Of a DNA stretch of 64,000 nt, positions 53,901 to 62,685 are shown one piece after another (within the stretch, counting starts at the first letter, position 1; each line of letters begins with the position of its first letter). The notes under the pieces were generated by a model, which was given only the letters and a program-made list of their open reading frames with translations, did no database searches and was not told the DNA's origin. The DNA comes from Pseudomonas entomophila (GTDB lineage Bacteria; Pseudomonadota; Gammaproteobacteria; Pseudomonadales; Pseudomonadaceae): contig NZ_CP070982.1 in the NCBI RefSeq assembly GCF_018417595.1, forward strand, positions 3,244,001 to 3,308,000, written 5' to 3'. A program made the position numbers and the translations under genes.

Positions 53901-53985
53901 CCGCCCAGCCCACCAATGCCCGACCCAGCGGGGCCAGGGCCCAGCCCTGCGCAAGCACGCTGTCATCCTTTCTGACTTGCTTCAC
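50911..53985 (-). CDS. Autotransporter serine protease, subtilisin-type (EprS-like)
   Basis: 1024 residues from GTG 53985 (AAGGAAGG five bases upstream); the in-frame ATG 54006 gives 1031. After a signal region (LVGWAALMGTAQA), the S8 protease domain has Asp86 (GIFDQPV), His143 (SHGTHVGG) and Ser364 (NGTSMAAPHAAG). It continues with a beta-helical passenger-associated repeat (STVAVNAGGVLGGNGRIGA and PGGVVAPGNSIGTLQV) and the C-terminal 12-strand beta-barrel ending in Phe (GLTLDWAF). It should be anchored in the outer membrane and cleave proteins outside. Paralogue of the next gene upstream, 100 bases away. Confidence 0.92.
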   Translation of the reverse strand: MKQVRKDDSVLAQGWALAPLGRALVGWAALMGTAQAAPYVESGRLGDAGSWRSDEFKADWGLGAIHADSAYAAGYSGKGVKLGIFDQPVYAPHPEFAGKDKIVTLVTSGIRQYTDPYIPVKAGDAFRYDGSPSVGSDGKLGSHGTHVGGIAAGNRDGVSMHGVAYAAQIISADNGDPGPEDGIVLGNDGAVYKAGWDSLVTSGARIINNSWGIGITDRFAKGGRNPDFPHFTVDDARAQFAQIQPLLGTLPGGAYDGAIAAARSGVLTIFAAGNDYNLNNPDAIAGLGYFVPDIAPNWMTVAALQQNPDTSSANPYLASTFSSRCGYTASFCVSAPGTRIYSAVIGGTSLADLTQGYANKNGTSMAAPHAAGAAAVLMERFPYMSGAQIASVLRTTATDMGAPGIDALYGWGMINLDKGIRGPGMLVTEQDIPEAFRIAGGYGPSQFVVDLPGIGAVVDAGKPTQRVCNGLGCGLDLWSNDISGHGGLTKQGIGTLVLSGNNTYSGPTLVNQGRLAVNGSLQSTVAVNAGGVLGGNGRIGALVVNPGGVVAPGNSIGTLQVSSDVTFQPDSTYAVEVDTTGSDRLVSGGKVSLGGANLALDLQNPGVSLQSQQAPSLVGRQFDILEAAGGVQGSFANVQSNLLFLGGGLAYGGNGVQLAVQRSASFASVGLTANQRAVAAAADRLGAGNPVYESLLLSTDAASARQAFDQLSGEIHPAVGNLLLNDSRQLRDAMGERTRLAAPTVDGQGNGLWVKALGAWGKADGDSGRARYSTSIGGLLLGADGQVNEDTRIGVFTGYSDSSLSMGDGRHSSASVDSYHLGAYAGKELEQVRLSLGGSHSWHRIDTKRELQYNEVSDRLKSKRDAQSTQVFGEAAWKVAVPGMALEPFANLAYVHIDSDSFKEHGGAAALKGGQDNRDAWLSTLGMRAGKQLQLSGGQAVELSATLGWQHNLSSTGADQHLAFAGQGDTYKVQALFLDRDAAVVGLRAGVALGQQARVNLDYNGLLGSRDNSHGVGLTLDWAF

Positions 53986-54085
53986 TACGACCTTCCTTAG
54001 TTGCATTGATGAAAAACCGCGTTGGTAAAACTCCGTAATGCAACGCCTGGCCGGCGAGCCTTAGGCCCACCCGTGCCATGGCGCT

Positions 54086-57085
54086 TCAGAAACGCCATTG
54101 CAGGTTGAGCCCCGCGCCATGCTGTTGCTCACGACTGGCCAGGCGCCCCTGGTAGTCCAGGCTCAGGTCCAGGTCACGGGTCAGCCCCACCCGGGCCTGG
54201 AGCCCCACCAGCGCGGCATCGCGCAAGGCTGGCGCAGTCTCCACCCGGAACGGCTGGTCGCTGCCGGCGAAGGCCAGGTGCTCGCGGTCCTGGGTGCCGC
54301 TCAGGCGGTGCTGCCAGCCCAGGCTTGCCGCCAGCTGCAGGTCCTGCTGCGGGCCCAGCTGCCATTGCTGGCGCCCACGCAGGCCCAAGGTGCTGAGCCA
54401 GGCATCACGCTGCTCGTCACCGGCATGCAGCGCCGCGGCGTCGCCCTTCTCATGGAAGCCGTCGCGGTCCAGGTGCTGGTAGGTCAGGTTGGCGAAGGGC
54501 TCCAACTGCACCGCCGACAATGGCAGGCGATAGGCCGCCTCGGCGAACAGCTGCTGGCTGCGGGCATCGACCCGCGCGCGCTGGCGGCCGGACACTTCGC
54601 CATAGGCCAGGTCGCGCCGGACCTCGGCACGGTGCCAGCTGTAGCTGGCGCCCAGGCTCAAACGCAGCTGGTCCAGGTCGTGGCGGGCATAGGCGCCCAG
54701 GTGGTAGCTGTCGACCGTGGCCCGGGAGTGGCTGCCGCCCATGCCCAGGGAACTGTCGCTGTAGCCAGCAGCCAGGCCGGCCCGGGTCTGCGCGTCGAAG
54801 TCACGATCCAGGCCCAGCAGCATGCCGCCCAGGGAGCTGGTATAGGACTCGGTGCCCTGCACGCCCTCGATGCGTCCCCAGCTGCCCAGGCCCTTGAGCC
54901 AGAGCAGGGTCGAGCCAGGCTCGCCCGCAGACGTTCCGGACGCATTGGCACTCAGCGCAGAACCTTGCACACGCTCGCCAAAGGCATCGCGCAAGACCGA
55001 ACCCTGGCTGAGCAGCATCGTGTCCAGCGCCGGGTAGATTTCCCCGGCCAGTTGCCGCAGGCCTTCCCGGGCCTGGTCCGACGAGGTCGAGAGCAGCAGG
55101 CTTTCATAGACGGGATTGCCCGGCCCCAGCCGTTCCACGGCGCCGCCGCTGGCACGCTGGTTGGCCGTGGTACCCACGCTGTCGAATGTCGTGCCACTGC
55201 GCGTTATGTCCAGCTGGACGGCGTTGGCCGAATAATCGAGTACGGTCCCCAGAAACAAGTAGGCGGGCTGGACCTGGGCGAAGCGCCCGTTGACGCCACC
55301 CGCAGCCTGCAGGATGTCGAACTGGCGCCCTACCAGGCTGGCTACCGGGCCACCGGCCAACAGGTTCGGCCGCGCCTGGGGCTCCAGGCTCAGATTGGCG
55401 CCAGCGACACTGGCCTGTCCGCCCACGATGAGCCGGTCGCTGGCCGTGGGCGACAGCTCCACCCGGTAGGTCGAGCCCGGCTGCAAATCCAGGTTGCCGG
55501 CGACATTCAAGGTACCGATGGAGTTACCCGGGGCCACCACGCCCCCGACGTTGGCGGTCAGGGCTCCGATACGCCCGTTGCCTCCCAGGGAACCACCTGA
55601 ATTGACCGTCACCGCCGATTGCAGGCTGCCATTGACCACCAGCAACCCGCCATCGACCCGGGTCGGGCCGCGGTAGCTGCTGTCTCCCGTGAGCTCGAGC
55701 CAGCCGGCCCCGGACTTGACCAGGCTGCCCTGGTACACCCGCTGCGCGGCAGCTGCGTCGCGGGCCATGCCCACGGCATAGTCGCTGCGCTCCTGCTGGC
55801 TGGCGCCTGCGGCCAAGCCATGCTCCCAGCCGCGATCCTTGAGGGTCTGCTGCCAGGCTTGGCGTTCCGTGGCGTCCTCGGCCTGACGCTGTACCAGGGC
55901 CTGGTCGGAGATGCCGTTGCTCCAGCTATCGCCCTGCCCGTGCCCCAGGTTGACGTCGAACTCACCGAGCAACTGCCCGGGGCCGTGCAACGCCCGGCCC
56001 AGGTCCGGGACGCCCCACCCTACCCGGTCGCTGGGCCCCTGGGTCGGCGAGCCATCGAGCTGGCGCGAGGTGGTCAGCAGCACCTGCAGGGCCTGCTGGT
56101 TGTTCAGGTAGGGATAACGCTCCATGACCAGGGCCAGGGCCCCGGTGGCATGGGGCGCAGCCATCGAGGTGCCGTTGTAGGTGGCGTAGCCGCCACCGGC
56201 AATGGTACTGGTGATCGCCGCGCCCGGGGTCGCCAGGCACCAGTACTTGGCGATGCCGCACTGGTTGTATTTCTGCTGGTTGTTCTTGTCCAGGCCCGAC
56301 ACCGCCAGCCAGTGGCCTTCCAGCTCCGGCTGGAAGTACGGCAGCGCCGAGCGCACGCTGGCATTGGCATAACCGCTGTTGCCGGCGCTGAACACATTGA
56401 TCACGCCACGGCGCGCCACGTCGCCGGCGGCGTCGAGCCAGGTGTCCTGCTGGAAGTGTTGGGCGTAGGCCGCGCGCAGGCCGCCCAGGGTCTGGTAGCT
56501 GACATCCTTGGGCTGGCTGCCCCAACTGTTGTTGATCGCCCGCGCCCCGGCATCCACCAGGGCATCGTAGACCGCCTTGAAATACCTCGGGTCGGGGCCG
56601 GGGCCGAACAGGAAACTGTCGTTCTTGTTGGTGTTGCCCACGTAGACCTGGGCATTGAAGGCCACGCCATGCATGCCAGCGCCATCACGGGCCGCGCCCA
56701 GGGTGCCGGTGACATGGGTGCCATGGTTGTCGTTGGCGCCATTGAGCACCCCGGACACACTGAACGGGGTGCCGTCCAGATATTGGCCGGTGGCGGTCAC
56801 CGCGTGAAAACGGCCGGGGCTGGCTTCGGGATGGGCGGCATCGAACCCTGAGTCCAGGGCACCGATGCGGACCCCGGCGCCGGTGATTCCGGCGGCGTAG
56901 GCCTGGCTCGCCTGCATGCGCTCCAGGCCCCAGTCCTGCTGATACTCGGCCGAACGCCAACTGGTGGGGTCGCCTGGGCGGCCGGTTTCTTGATAGGTAG
57001 CTGCTGCCGACAGCGGCAGCCCGGTGGCGAACGCCAGGCACAGGGTGCCCGTCAGCGCTTTGAGCTGATCACATCTCACATCCAT
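54086..57085 (-). CDS. Second autotransporter serine protease, subtilisin-type
   Basis: 999 residues. Signal region about 1-30 (LKALTGTLCLAFATGLPLSA). Protease domain with Asp78 (GALDSGFD), His121 (NHGTHVTG) and Ser307 (YNGTSMAAPHATG). A Gln/Glu-rich helical insert (ATERQAWQQTLKDRGWEHG to RQVYQGSL-like) precedes the same passenger repeat as its neighbour (SAVTVNSGGSLGGNGRIGAL, PGNSIGTLNV) and a C-terminal barrel ending in QWRF. Same strand and order as the downstream paralogue, so the pair arose by tandem duplication; divergent from chrA. Confidence 0.92.
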   Translation of the reverse strand: MDVRCDQLKALTGTLCLAFATGLPLSAAATYQETGRPGDPTSWRSAEYQQDWGLERMQASQAYAAGITGAGVRIGALDSGFDAAHPEASPGRFHAVTATGQYLDGTPFSVSGVLNGANDNHGTHVTGTLGAARDGAGMHGVAFNAQVYVGNTNKNDSFLFGPGPDPRYFKAVYDALVDAGARAINNSWGSQPKDVSYQTLGGLRAAYAQHFQQDTWLDAAGDVARRGVINVFSAGNSGYANASVRSALPYFQPELEGHWLAVSGLDKNNQQKYNQCGIAKYWCLATPGAAITSTIAGGGYATYNGTSMAAPHATGALALVMERYPYLNNQQALQVLLTTSRQLDGSPTQGPSDRVGWGVPDLGRALHGPGQLLGEFDVNLGHGQGDSWSNGISDQALVQRQAEDATERQAWQQTLKDRGWEHGLAAGASQQERSDYAVGMARDAAAAQRVYQGSLVKSGAGWLELTGDSSYRGPTRVDGGLLVVNGSLQSAVTVNSGGSLGGNGRIGALTANVGGVVAPGNSIGTLNVAGNLDLQPGSTYRVELSPTASDRLIVGGQASVAGANLSLEPQARPNLLAGGPVASLVGRQFDILQAAGGVNGRFAQVQPAYLFLGTVLDYSANAVQLDITRSGTTFDSVGTTANQRASGGAVERLGPGNPVYESLLLSTSSDQAREGLRQLAGEIYPALDTMLLSQGSVLRDAFGERVQGSALSANASGTSAGEPGSTLLWLKGLGSWGRIEGVQGTESYTSSLGGMLLGLDRDFDAQTRAGLAAGYSDSSLGMGGSHSRATVDSYHLGAYARHDLDQLRLSLGASYSWHRAEVRRDLAYGEVSGRQRARVDARSQQLFAEAAYRLPLSAVQLEPFANLTYQHLDRDGFHEKGDAAALHAGDEQRDAWLSTLGLRGRQQWQLGPQQDLQLAASLGWQHRLSGTQDREHLAFAGSDQPFRVETAPALRDAALVGLQARVGLTRDLDLSLDYQGRLASREQQHGAGLNLQWRF

Positions 57086-57387
57086 GTCGATGACTTCTCT
57101 TGTTTTTGTTGTTGGGTCGCCCGTTCCTGGTCGCCCGGTATGTCACTGCATTGCTCGGCCGCAAGTGTGCGGCCGTATCGAACCAGCGGCGGTTGCCCGC
57201 GCCCGGTCAGGTTACTTCGGCCTCAGGCCAAAAAGGTAGCCTTCGGTTACAAAAATTGTGAGCTTCTGAAATTGGTCACAATATGTCAATCGGCGTTGCT
57301 GCACCGACAGCAGCCTCCTATGTTCAACGCGGCGCCATGTTGTTCAGAATGCGCCATGAGCTCCAGATGCAAGTGAGGCGTCCCGAA
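57086..57387. other. Intergenic region between protease and chrA with two dyads
   Basis: About 300 bases without a gene. Contains CGGCCGCA-AGTG-TGCGGCCG (57156-57175), a strong hairpin without T-tract, and ATTGTGA-N14-TCACAAT (57255-57282), perfect seven-base arms in an AT-rich stretch next to the chrA side. The second is a candidate operator. Confidence 0.5.
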
Positions 57388-58758
57388 ATGGTTGATACCA
57401 GCTCCACAGCGAACGAACAGCCCCCCTCCCAGGCGGCCCAGCGGCCGATCGGCTTGTTCGAAGCCTTCCTGTTCTGGCTCAAGTTGGGGTTCATCAGCTT
57501 TGGCGGGCCCGCCGGCCAGATTGCGATCATGCACCAGGAGCTGGTCGAGCGCCGGTGCTGGATCAGCGAGAAACGCTTTCTGCATGCGCTGAACTACTGC
57601 ATGTTGTTGCCTGGCCCTGAAGCCCAGCAGCTCGCCACCTACATCGGCTGGCTCATGCACCGGTCCTGGGGCGGGGTGATTGCCGGCGCATTGTTCGTGC
57701 TGCCTTCGCTGTTCATCCTGATCGGTTTGTCCTGGGTCTACGTCGCTTTCGGCGAGGTGCCCGTGGTGGCCGGGATTTTCTATGGCATCAAGCCGGCAGT
57801 CACGGCGATCGTCGTTCACGCGGCCCACCGGATCGGCTCGCGCGCGTTGAAGAATGGCTGGTTGTGGGCCATGGCCGGCGCCTCGTTCGTGGCCATCTTC
57901 GCCCTCAATGTGCCGTTCCCGCTGATCGTGCTGGTTGCCGCCATCATCGGCTATGTGGGAGGGCGCTTTGCCCCAGGCAAGTTCGTGATCGGTGGCGGTC
58001 ATGGCGCCGCAAAGAGCAACTATGGCCCGGCGCTGATTGATGACGACACTCCGGCGCCTGAGCATGCCCGTTTCAGCTGGGGTCACTTATCGCGCTTGCT
58101 GCTGGTCGGTGCTGCGCTCTGGGTCCTGCCCATGGGGCTGCTGACACTGTCGTTTGGCTGGGACGCAACCCTGACGCAGATGGGCTGGTTCTTCACCAAG
58201 GCCGCACTGCTGACCTTTGGTGGTGCTTACGCGGTGCTGCCCTATGTCTACCAGGGCGCTGTCGGGCATTACGGCTGGCTGACGCCGACCCAGATGATCG
58301 ATGGCCTCGCCTTGGGGGAAACCACGCCCGGACCACTGATCATGGTGGTCGCCTTCGTCGGCTTCGTGGGGGGGTATGTGCATCCGATGTTCGGTGTGGA
58401 ACACCCATTCCTTGCCGGCGCAGTCGCGGCGAGTCTCGTCACCTGGTTCACCTTCTTGCCGTCGTTCCTCTTCATCCTTGCCGGTGGCCCATTGGTGGAG
58501 TCGACGCACAACGAGATGAAATTCACCGCACCGCTGACGGGGATCACCGCCGCTGTGGTGGGCGTGATCCTGAACCTCGCCCTGTTCTTCGGCTACCACG
58601 TGCTTTGGCCGCAAGGTTTCAGTGGGGCATTCGACTGGCCTTCAGCGGTGATCGCAGTTGCCGCAGCCCTTGCCTTGTTCCACTTCAAGCGGGGTGTGAT
58701 TCAAGTGTTGCTGGCCTGCGCCCTGGCCGGGCTGGCAGTCCACCTGTTGCGGGCGTGA
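57388..58758 (+). CDS. chrA: Chromate transporter family protein
   Basis: 456 residues from ATG 57388 (GAGG about ten bases upstream); the open frame begins at 57283. Two CHR domains: FWLKLGFISFGGPAGQIAIMHQELV and LLPGPEAQQLATYIG in the first, and WFFTKAALLTFGGAYAVLPYV with GLALGETTPGPLIMVVAFVG in the second. This long form couples chromate or sulphate-like anions and proton movement and confers chromate efflux in other Pseudomonas. Nothing else in the window suggests a metal-resistance island. Convergent spacing to the PstS-like gene is not operon-like (76 bases, same strand). Confidence 0.88.
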   Translation: MVDTSSTANEQPPSQAAQRPIGLFEAFLFWLKLGFISFGGPAGQIAIMHQELVERRCWISEKRFLHALNYCMLLPGPEAQQLATYIGWLMHRSWGGVIAGALFVLPSLFILIGLSWVYVAFGEVPVVAGIFYGIKPAVTAIVVHAAHRIGSRALKNGWLWAMAGASFVAIFALNVPFPLIVLVAAIIGYVGGRFAPGKFVIGGGHGAAKSNYGPALIDDDTPAPEHARFSWGHLSRLLLVGAALWVLPMGLLTLSFGWDATLTQMGWFFTKAALLTFGGAYAVLPYVYQGAVGHYGWLTPTQMIDGLALGETTPGPLIMVVAFVGFVGGYVHPMFGVEHPFLAGAVAASLVTWFTFLPSFLFILAGGPLVESTHNEMKFTAPLTGITAAVVGVILNLALFFGYHVLWPQGFSGAFDWPSAVIAVAAALALFHFKRGVIQVLLACALAGLAVHLLRA

Positions 58759-58834
58759 TACCAGCAGGCCTGTCATCTGACCGTCACTCAACTGTCGTAA
58801 TCTGCGGCGCAACTCCGTGCCAAAGGTCCCCGGC

Positions 58835-60142
58835 ATGCCTCGCCTGATTCCACTGCTGCTGTGCCTGCTCCCGGTACTGGCCATGGCCGCCCCCCTGCAA
58901 CTGCGCATCCAGGGCTCCAACACCATCGGTACCGCGCTGGCCCCGGCACTGGTCGGTGGCCTGCTCAAGGCCCAGGGCGCCAGCGCGATCGAGGTGACGC
59001 CCGGGCCTGTGCCCAACGAGACGCTGGTCAGCGCCCGTGACCGCGACAACCAACCGCTGCGTATCGCCATCGCCGCCCATGGCACCAGCACCGGCTTTGC
59101 CGCCCTGGCCAGCGGCGAGGCCGACCTGGCGACCGCCTCGCGGCCGATCAGCAATGCCGAAGCGCAGCAACTGCAGGCCCTGGGAGACATGCGTGGCGCC
59201 CGTAGCGAACAGGTCATCGGCCTGGACGGCGTGGCGGTGATCGTCCACCCCGACAACCCGCTGTCACAGCTGAACACCCTGCAACTGGCGCAGGTCTTTT
59301 CCGGGCAGGTCCAGCGCTGGGAGCAACTGGGCGTGCCCGGCGGCGCCATCCACCTGTATGCCCGTGACGACCGCTCCGGCACCTTCGAGACCTTCAAGGC
59401 ACAGGTGCTCGACCCTCGGCGCGGCGAGCTGTCGCCCCAGGCGCGGCGCTTCGAGTCGGCCGACGCGCTGGCCGGGCAGGTCCTGGCCGACCGCCAGGCC
59501 ATCGGCTTCAGCGGCCTGGCCACGGTGCACGGCGCCAAGGTGCTGGCGGTGGCCGAGGGCGACGCGCCCGCCCTGCCCCCCAGCCTCGCCCTGGTGGCGA
59601 GCGAGGATTACCCCGTGTCGCGCCGCCTGTTTTTCTACCTGCCCGGCAACGCCCCCCCCCTGGCCCGGGCGCTGGCCGAATTCGCCCAGAGCCCCGCCGG
59701 CCAGGCCATCGTCGCCGAGCAGGGCTTCGTCGCCCAGCAGATCAAGGCGCTGCCCGTCCCCGTCCAACCCGGCATGCCGCCGCGCTATCGCGCCCTGGCC
59801 GGTGAAGCCCGGCGCCTGACCGTGAACTTCCGTTTCCAGGAAGGCAGCGCCAGCCTCGACAACAAGGCCCTGCGTGATGTGCAGCGGGTCGGCGACTACC
59901 TGCGCCACGCGGGCAAGTTGCATGAGCAGGCGGTGCTGGTGGGTTTCGGCGACCCCAAGGAAACCCCGGGCCGCGCCGCCCTGCTCTCGCGCCTGCGGGC
60001 CATGGCGGTGCGCCGTGAACTGGCCCGGGCCGGCGTGGAGGTCAAGGACGTGGCAGGCATGGGCGATGAGCTGCCGGTGGCCGGCAACGACCTGGAACAG
60101 GGGCGCTTGCGCAACCGGCGTGTCGAGGTCTGGGTGTACTGA
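58835..60142 (+). CDS. PstS-like periplasmic binding domain fused to OmpA domain
   Basis: 435 residues with signal peptide (LIPLLLCLLPVLAMA). Residues about 20-290 form a phosphate-type binding domain (LQLRIQGSNTIGTALAP, AHGTSTGFAALASGEADLATASRPIS, YARDDRSGTFETFKAQVLDP). Residues about 325-435 form an OmpA-like peptidoglycan-binding domain (NFRFQEGSASLDNKALRDVQ to LRNRRVEVWVY). It would hold a solute-binding protein to the wall. It ends four bases from the stop of a convergent two-component kinase. Ligand probably phosphate or a phosphonate, inferred from the fold. Confidence 0.85.
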   Translation: MPRLIPLLLCLLPVLAMAAPLQLRIQGSNTIGTALAPALVGGLLKAQGASAIEVTPGPVPNETLVSARDRDNQPLRIAIAAHGTSTGFAALASGEADLATASRPISNAEAQQLQALGDMRGARSEQVIGLDGVAVIVHPDNPLSQLNTLQLAQVFSGQVQRWEQLGVPGGAIHLYARDDRSGTFETFKAQVLDPRRGELSPQARRFESADALAGQVLADRQAIGFSGLATVHGAKVLAVAEGDAPALPPSLALVASEDYPVSRRLFFYLPGNAPPLARALAEFAQSPAGQAIVAEQGFVAQQIKALPVPVQPGMPPRYRALAGEARRLTVNFRFQEGSASLDNKALRDVQRVGDYLRHAGKLHEQAVLVGFGDPKETPGRAALLSRLRAMAVRRELARAGVEVKDVAGMGDELPVAGNDLEQGRLRNRRVEVWVY

Positions 60143-60146
60143 CCCC

Positions 60147-61481
60147 TCAGCGGTAATCGGGCAGTTCGACCCGGGCCACCAACCCGGCGCCACTGCGATT
60201 GCGCAAGGTCAGCTCGCCACCCTGTTCGCGCACGCTGGCCCGGGCGGCCGACAAGCCGAGGCCAACGCCACCGGTGTCGCGGTTGCGCGACCCCTCCAGC
60301 CGGTAGAACGGATCGAACACACGCTCCAGCGCTGCTTCGGGAATGCCCGGCCCCCGGTCGCTGACTTCGATCACGATCTGATGCGGACCACGGCTCAACG
60401 CGATCTGGGGGTCACGCGCATACTTCATGGCGTTTTCCAGCAGGTTGACGATTACCCGCTTGGTCGCCAGCGGGCGGCCGTCATGCACCAGGTGCGCAGG
60501 GCCGCTGTACTCGACGGCAACCTGCTGGTCGCGGTAGTCGTCGACGAGGGTCTGCAACAGCTCGGCCAGGTCGTAGGCGGTGCGCTGCTCCAGTTGCGTG
60601 CCTTCGCGGAAAAACGCCAGGGCCGCGTTGATCATCGTCTGCATCTCGTCGACATCGCGCACCAGCTTGCGTTGATGGTCGGTATCCTCCATGAACTCGC
60701 TGCGCAGGCGCATGCGCGTCAACGGTGCGCGCAGGTCATGGGAGATGGCCGCGAGCAGGTGGGTGCGCTCGCGCAGGAAGTGCTGGATCTGCGCCTGCAT
60801 GGTGTTGAAGGCGATGATCGCCTGGCGGATCTCCTCGGGGCCTTCGACGGCGATGGGCGGCGCCTGCAGGTCGCCACCGAACCGCCGCGCCGCGCTGGCG
60901 AAGCGCTGCAGCGGGTTGGCCAGCTGGCGGGTGGCCCACCAGGCGACCAGCAGGGTCGCCACCAGCCCCAGGCCGATCACCACCGCCAGCCGCGCCGTCA
61001 CGCTCAAGCCCCAGCTGCGCTCCGGCGGCACGAACGACAACCAGCTGCCGTCGGCCAGCGCCACCAGCGCCGCGTAGTGCGCCGCGGCGCTGCCCGCTGG
61101 CCAGTCACCCGGGTTGTACACCTCGATGGCGCGCTCAGGCCCCAGCAATTGCGCCATGGCAGGTACTTGCCGCGAATAGAGCTGCGTGCCCGGGCCAGGC
61201 AAGCCAAGGTCACCCCGCTGGGTGCTCCAGCGCACCTGCAGGGTCGGTGTGCTCGCCGCCTGTGCCAGTTGCAGGCGCAACGTGGCCGGTGCGGTCTCGA
61301 TCACCCGGGTGGTCACGGCGATCTGCTCGAGCAGGCCGGTGCGTTCGATGGGCGGCCGCGCCCAACTGCCGGCCACCTGGACGAACAAGGCGTTGAGCGC
61401 CAGCGAGGCCAGCAGCGCGATGAAGATGGTCAGGGCGATCCGCCGCCTGAGCGTGTCGCGGCCGAGCAGGCGCCAGATCAC
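60147..61481 (-). CDS. Membrane sensor histidine kinase (EnvZ/CpxA-like)
   Basis: 444 residues. TM1 (IALTIFIALLASLALNALFVQ, about 15-35), a periplasmic part of about 110 residues, TM2 (LAVVIGLGLVATLLVAWWAT, about 160), HAMP, a HisKA with LLAAISHDLRAPLTRMRLRS (His248), and HATPase with N box NLLENAMKYAR and G boxes EVSDRGPGIPEAAL and GVGLGLSAARASV. The second gene of a two-gene operon: its start overlaps the regulator stop by four bases. The periplasmic part is unlike EnvZ; its signal is unknown. Confidence 0.92.
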   Translation of the reverse strand: MIWRLLGRDTLRRRIALTIFIALLASLALNALFVQVAGSWARPPIERTGLLEQIAVTTRVIETAPATLRLQLAQAASTPTLQVRWSTQRGDLGLPGPGTQLYSRQVPAMAQLLGPERAIEVYNPGDWPAGSAAAHYAALVALADGSWLSFVPPERSWGLSVTARLAVVIGLGLVATLLVAWWATRQLANPLQRFASAARRFGGDLQAPPIAVEGPEEIRQAIIAFNTMQAQIQHFLRERTHLLAAISHDLRAPLTRMRLRSEFMEDTDHQRKLVRDVDEMQTMINAALAFFREGTQLEQRTAYDLAELLQTLVDDYRDQQVAVEYSGPAHLVHDGRPLATKRVIVNLLENAMKYARDPQIALSRGPHQIVIEVSDRGPGIPEAALERVFDPFYRLEGSRNRDTGGVGLGLSAARASVREQGGELTLRNRSGAGLVARVELPDYR

Positions 61482-62191
61482 GAGCGGGTCACCTTGGCGG
61501 TGAACAGGTAGCCGCCGTTGCGCACGGTGCGGATCAGGTCCGGGCGTTTGCTGTCGGGCTCGATCTTGCGTCGCAGCCGGCTGACCTGCACGTCGATGCT
61601 GCGGTCGAAGGCGTCATGGCCCTGGCCGCGGGTCAGGTCGATCAGTTGCTCGCGGGTGAGGATACGCTGGGGGTGCTCGAGAAACACCACCAGCAGGTCG
61701 AATTCCGCACCGGACAACGGAATCATCACGTTCTCGGGCGAGCGCAGCTCGCGACAGGTGATGTCCAGGCGCCACCCGGCAAAACCGATCACCGGCCGGG
61801 CGGCCTCGCCTCGCGGCACCTGCTCACCGGCGCGACGCTGCACGGCGCGCAGGCGGGCCAGCAGCTCGCGGGGGTCGAAGGGCTTGGTCAGGTAGTCATC
61901 GGCGCCCAGCTCCAGGCCGATGATACGGTCGCTCAGTTCCGCCATGGCGGTGAGCATGATGATCGGCACCCCCACCTGCGCCCGCAGCTTCTGGCACAGG
62001 CTAAGGCCGCCCTCGCCCGGCATCATCAGGTCGAGGATGATCGCGTCCGGGCACTGCCGCTCGATCGCCGCCCACATCGACTGGCCCTCGGTGGCCAGGT
62101 CCACCTCGTAGCCCTGCTGGACGAAGAACTGCTTCAACAGGGCAAGGATTTCCACGTCGTCATCGACGATCAGCAATCTGCTCACGGTCAT
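61478..62191 (-). CDS. OmpR-family response regulator
   Basis: 237 residues from ATG 62191 (MTVSRLLIVDDD). Receiver with Asp10-11 and acceptor Asp54 (AIILDLMMPGEGG), Lys in LTKPFDP, then a winged-helix output (LSGAEFDLLVVFLEHPQRILTREQLIDLTRG, DVQVSRLRRKIEPD, RTVRNGGYLFTAKV). First gene of the operon with the kinase. The 36-residue extension to 62299 is in frame but unlikely. Possible targets include the divergently placed small operon at 62347 or the PstS/OmpA fusion. Confidence 0.92.
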   Translation of the reverse strand: MTVSRLLIVDDDVEILALLKQFFVQQGYEVDLATEGQSMWAAIERQCPDAIILDLMMPGEGGLSLCQKLRAQVGVPIIMLTAMAELSDRIIGLELGADDYLTKPFDPRELLARLRAVQRRAGEQVPRGEAARPVIGFAGWRLDITCRELRSPENVMIPLSGAEFDLLVVFLEHPQRILTREQLIDLTRGQGHDAFDRSIDVQVSRLRRKIEPDSKRPDLIRTVRNGGYLFTAKVTRS

Positions 62192-62346
62192 ACCGGTCCA
62201 GGAAAAAGGCGTATCTAAAACCATTGCACAGCGCAGGTCATATATTTCAATCGCGCAACATTTCATCACGCCCGACATGTTCCAGACATCACCTGGCAAA
62301 AATAGTCCTACACCCTGCGGGCCTTCAACCTACTCGAGGGCTCATC

Positions 62347-62685
62347 ATGACGATCACCGACACTCGCAACCGCATCGACCGGCACGAGGGCATCGCCCCC
62401 CTGGTGCTCAGCGCACGCACCACGAGCCGGGGGCAATCGGGCTCGCTGCTGGTGCAGCAGGTGAGCCTGGACCTTGCGGACGATCAGAGCCGGATCACCC
62501 TGCGCCGCTACTTCGAACACTACGGGCCAGAGAGTGGTGAATGGGTCGAGTACTGTCACAGCGTGCCGACCCGGGATCTGGTCAACTGGCTGATGGCCCA
62601 CGGGCAACTGAGCATCCACGACTCACGCGACGGCGCCCCGCTTCAGGCCAGGCAGGCAATGCCGCAAGAAGGCGCGCGCCCATGA
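62347..62685 (+). CDS. Hypothetical protein, 112 aa, operon with a DUF3313 lipoprotein
   Basis: ATG 62347 follows TCGAGGGCTCATC. Soluble, no signal; STRAND-like ITLRRYFEHYGPESGEWVEY and SVPTRDLVNWLMAHGQLSI. I do not recognise the family. The TGA overlaps the ATG of the next gene as ATGA, so the two are coupled. It is divergent from the OmpR-family regulator, with about 155 bases between starts, so it is a plausible target of that regulator. Confidence 0.7.
   Translation: MTITDTRNRIDRHEGIAPLVLSARTTSRGQSGSLLVQQVSLDLADDQSRITLRRYFEHYGPESGEWVEYCHSVPTRDLVNWLMAHGQLSIHDSRDGAPLQARQAMPQEGARP

Noticed and set aside
50944..54000. Plus-strand open frame of about 1018 codons
   Set aside because: Exactly antisense to the first autotransporter; His/Gln/Gly-rich composition without domains is typical of a shadow frame in GC-rich DNA.
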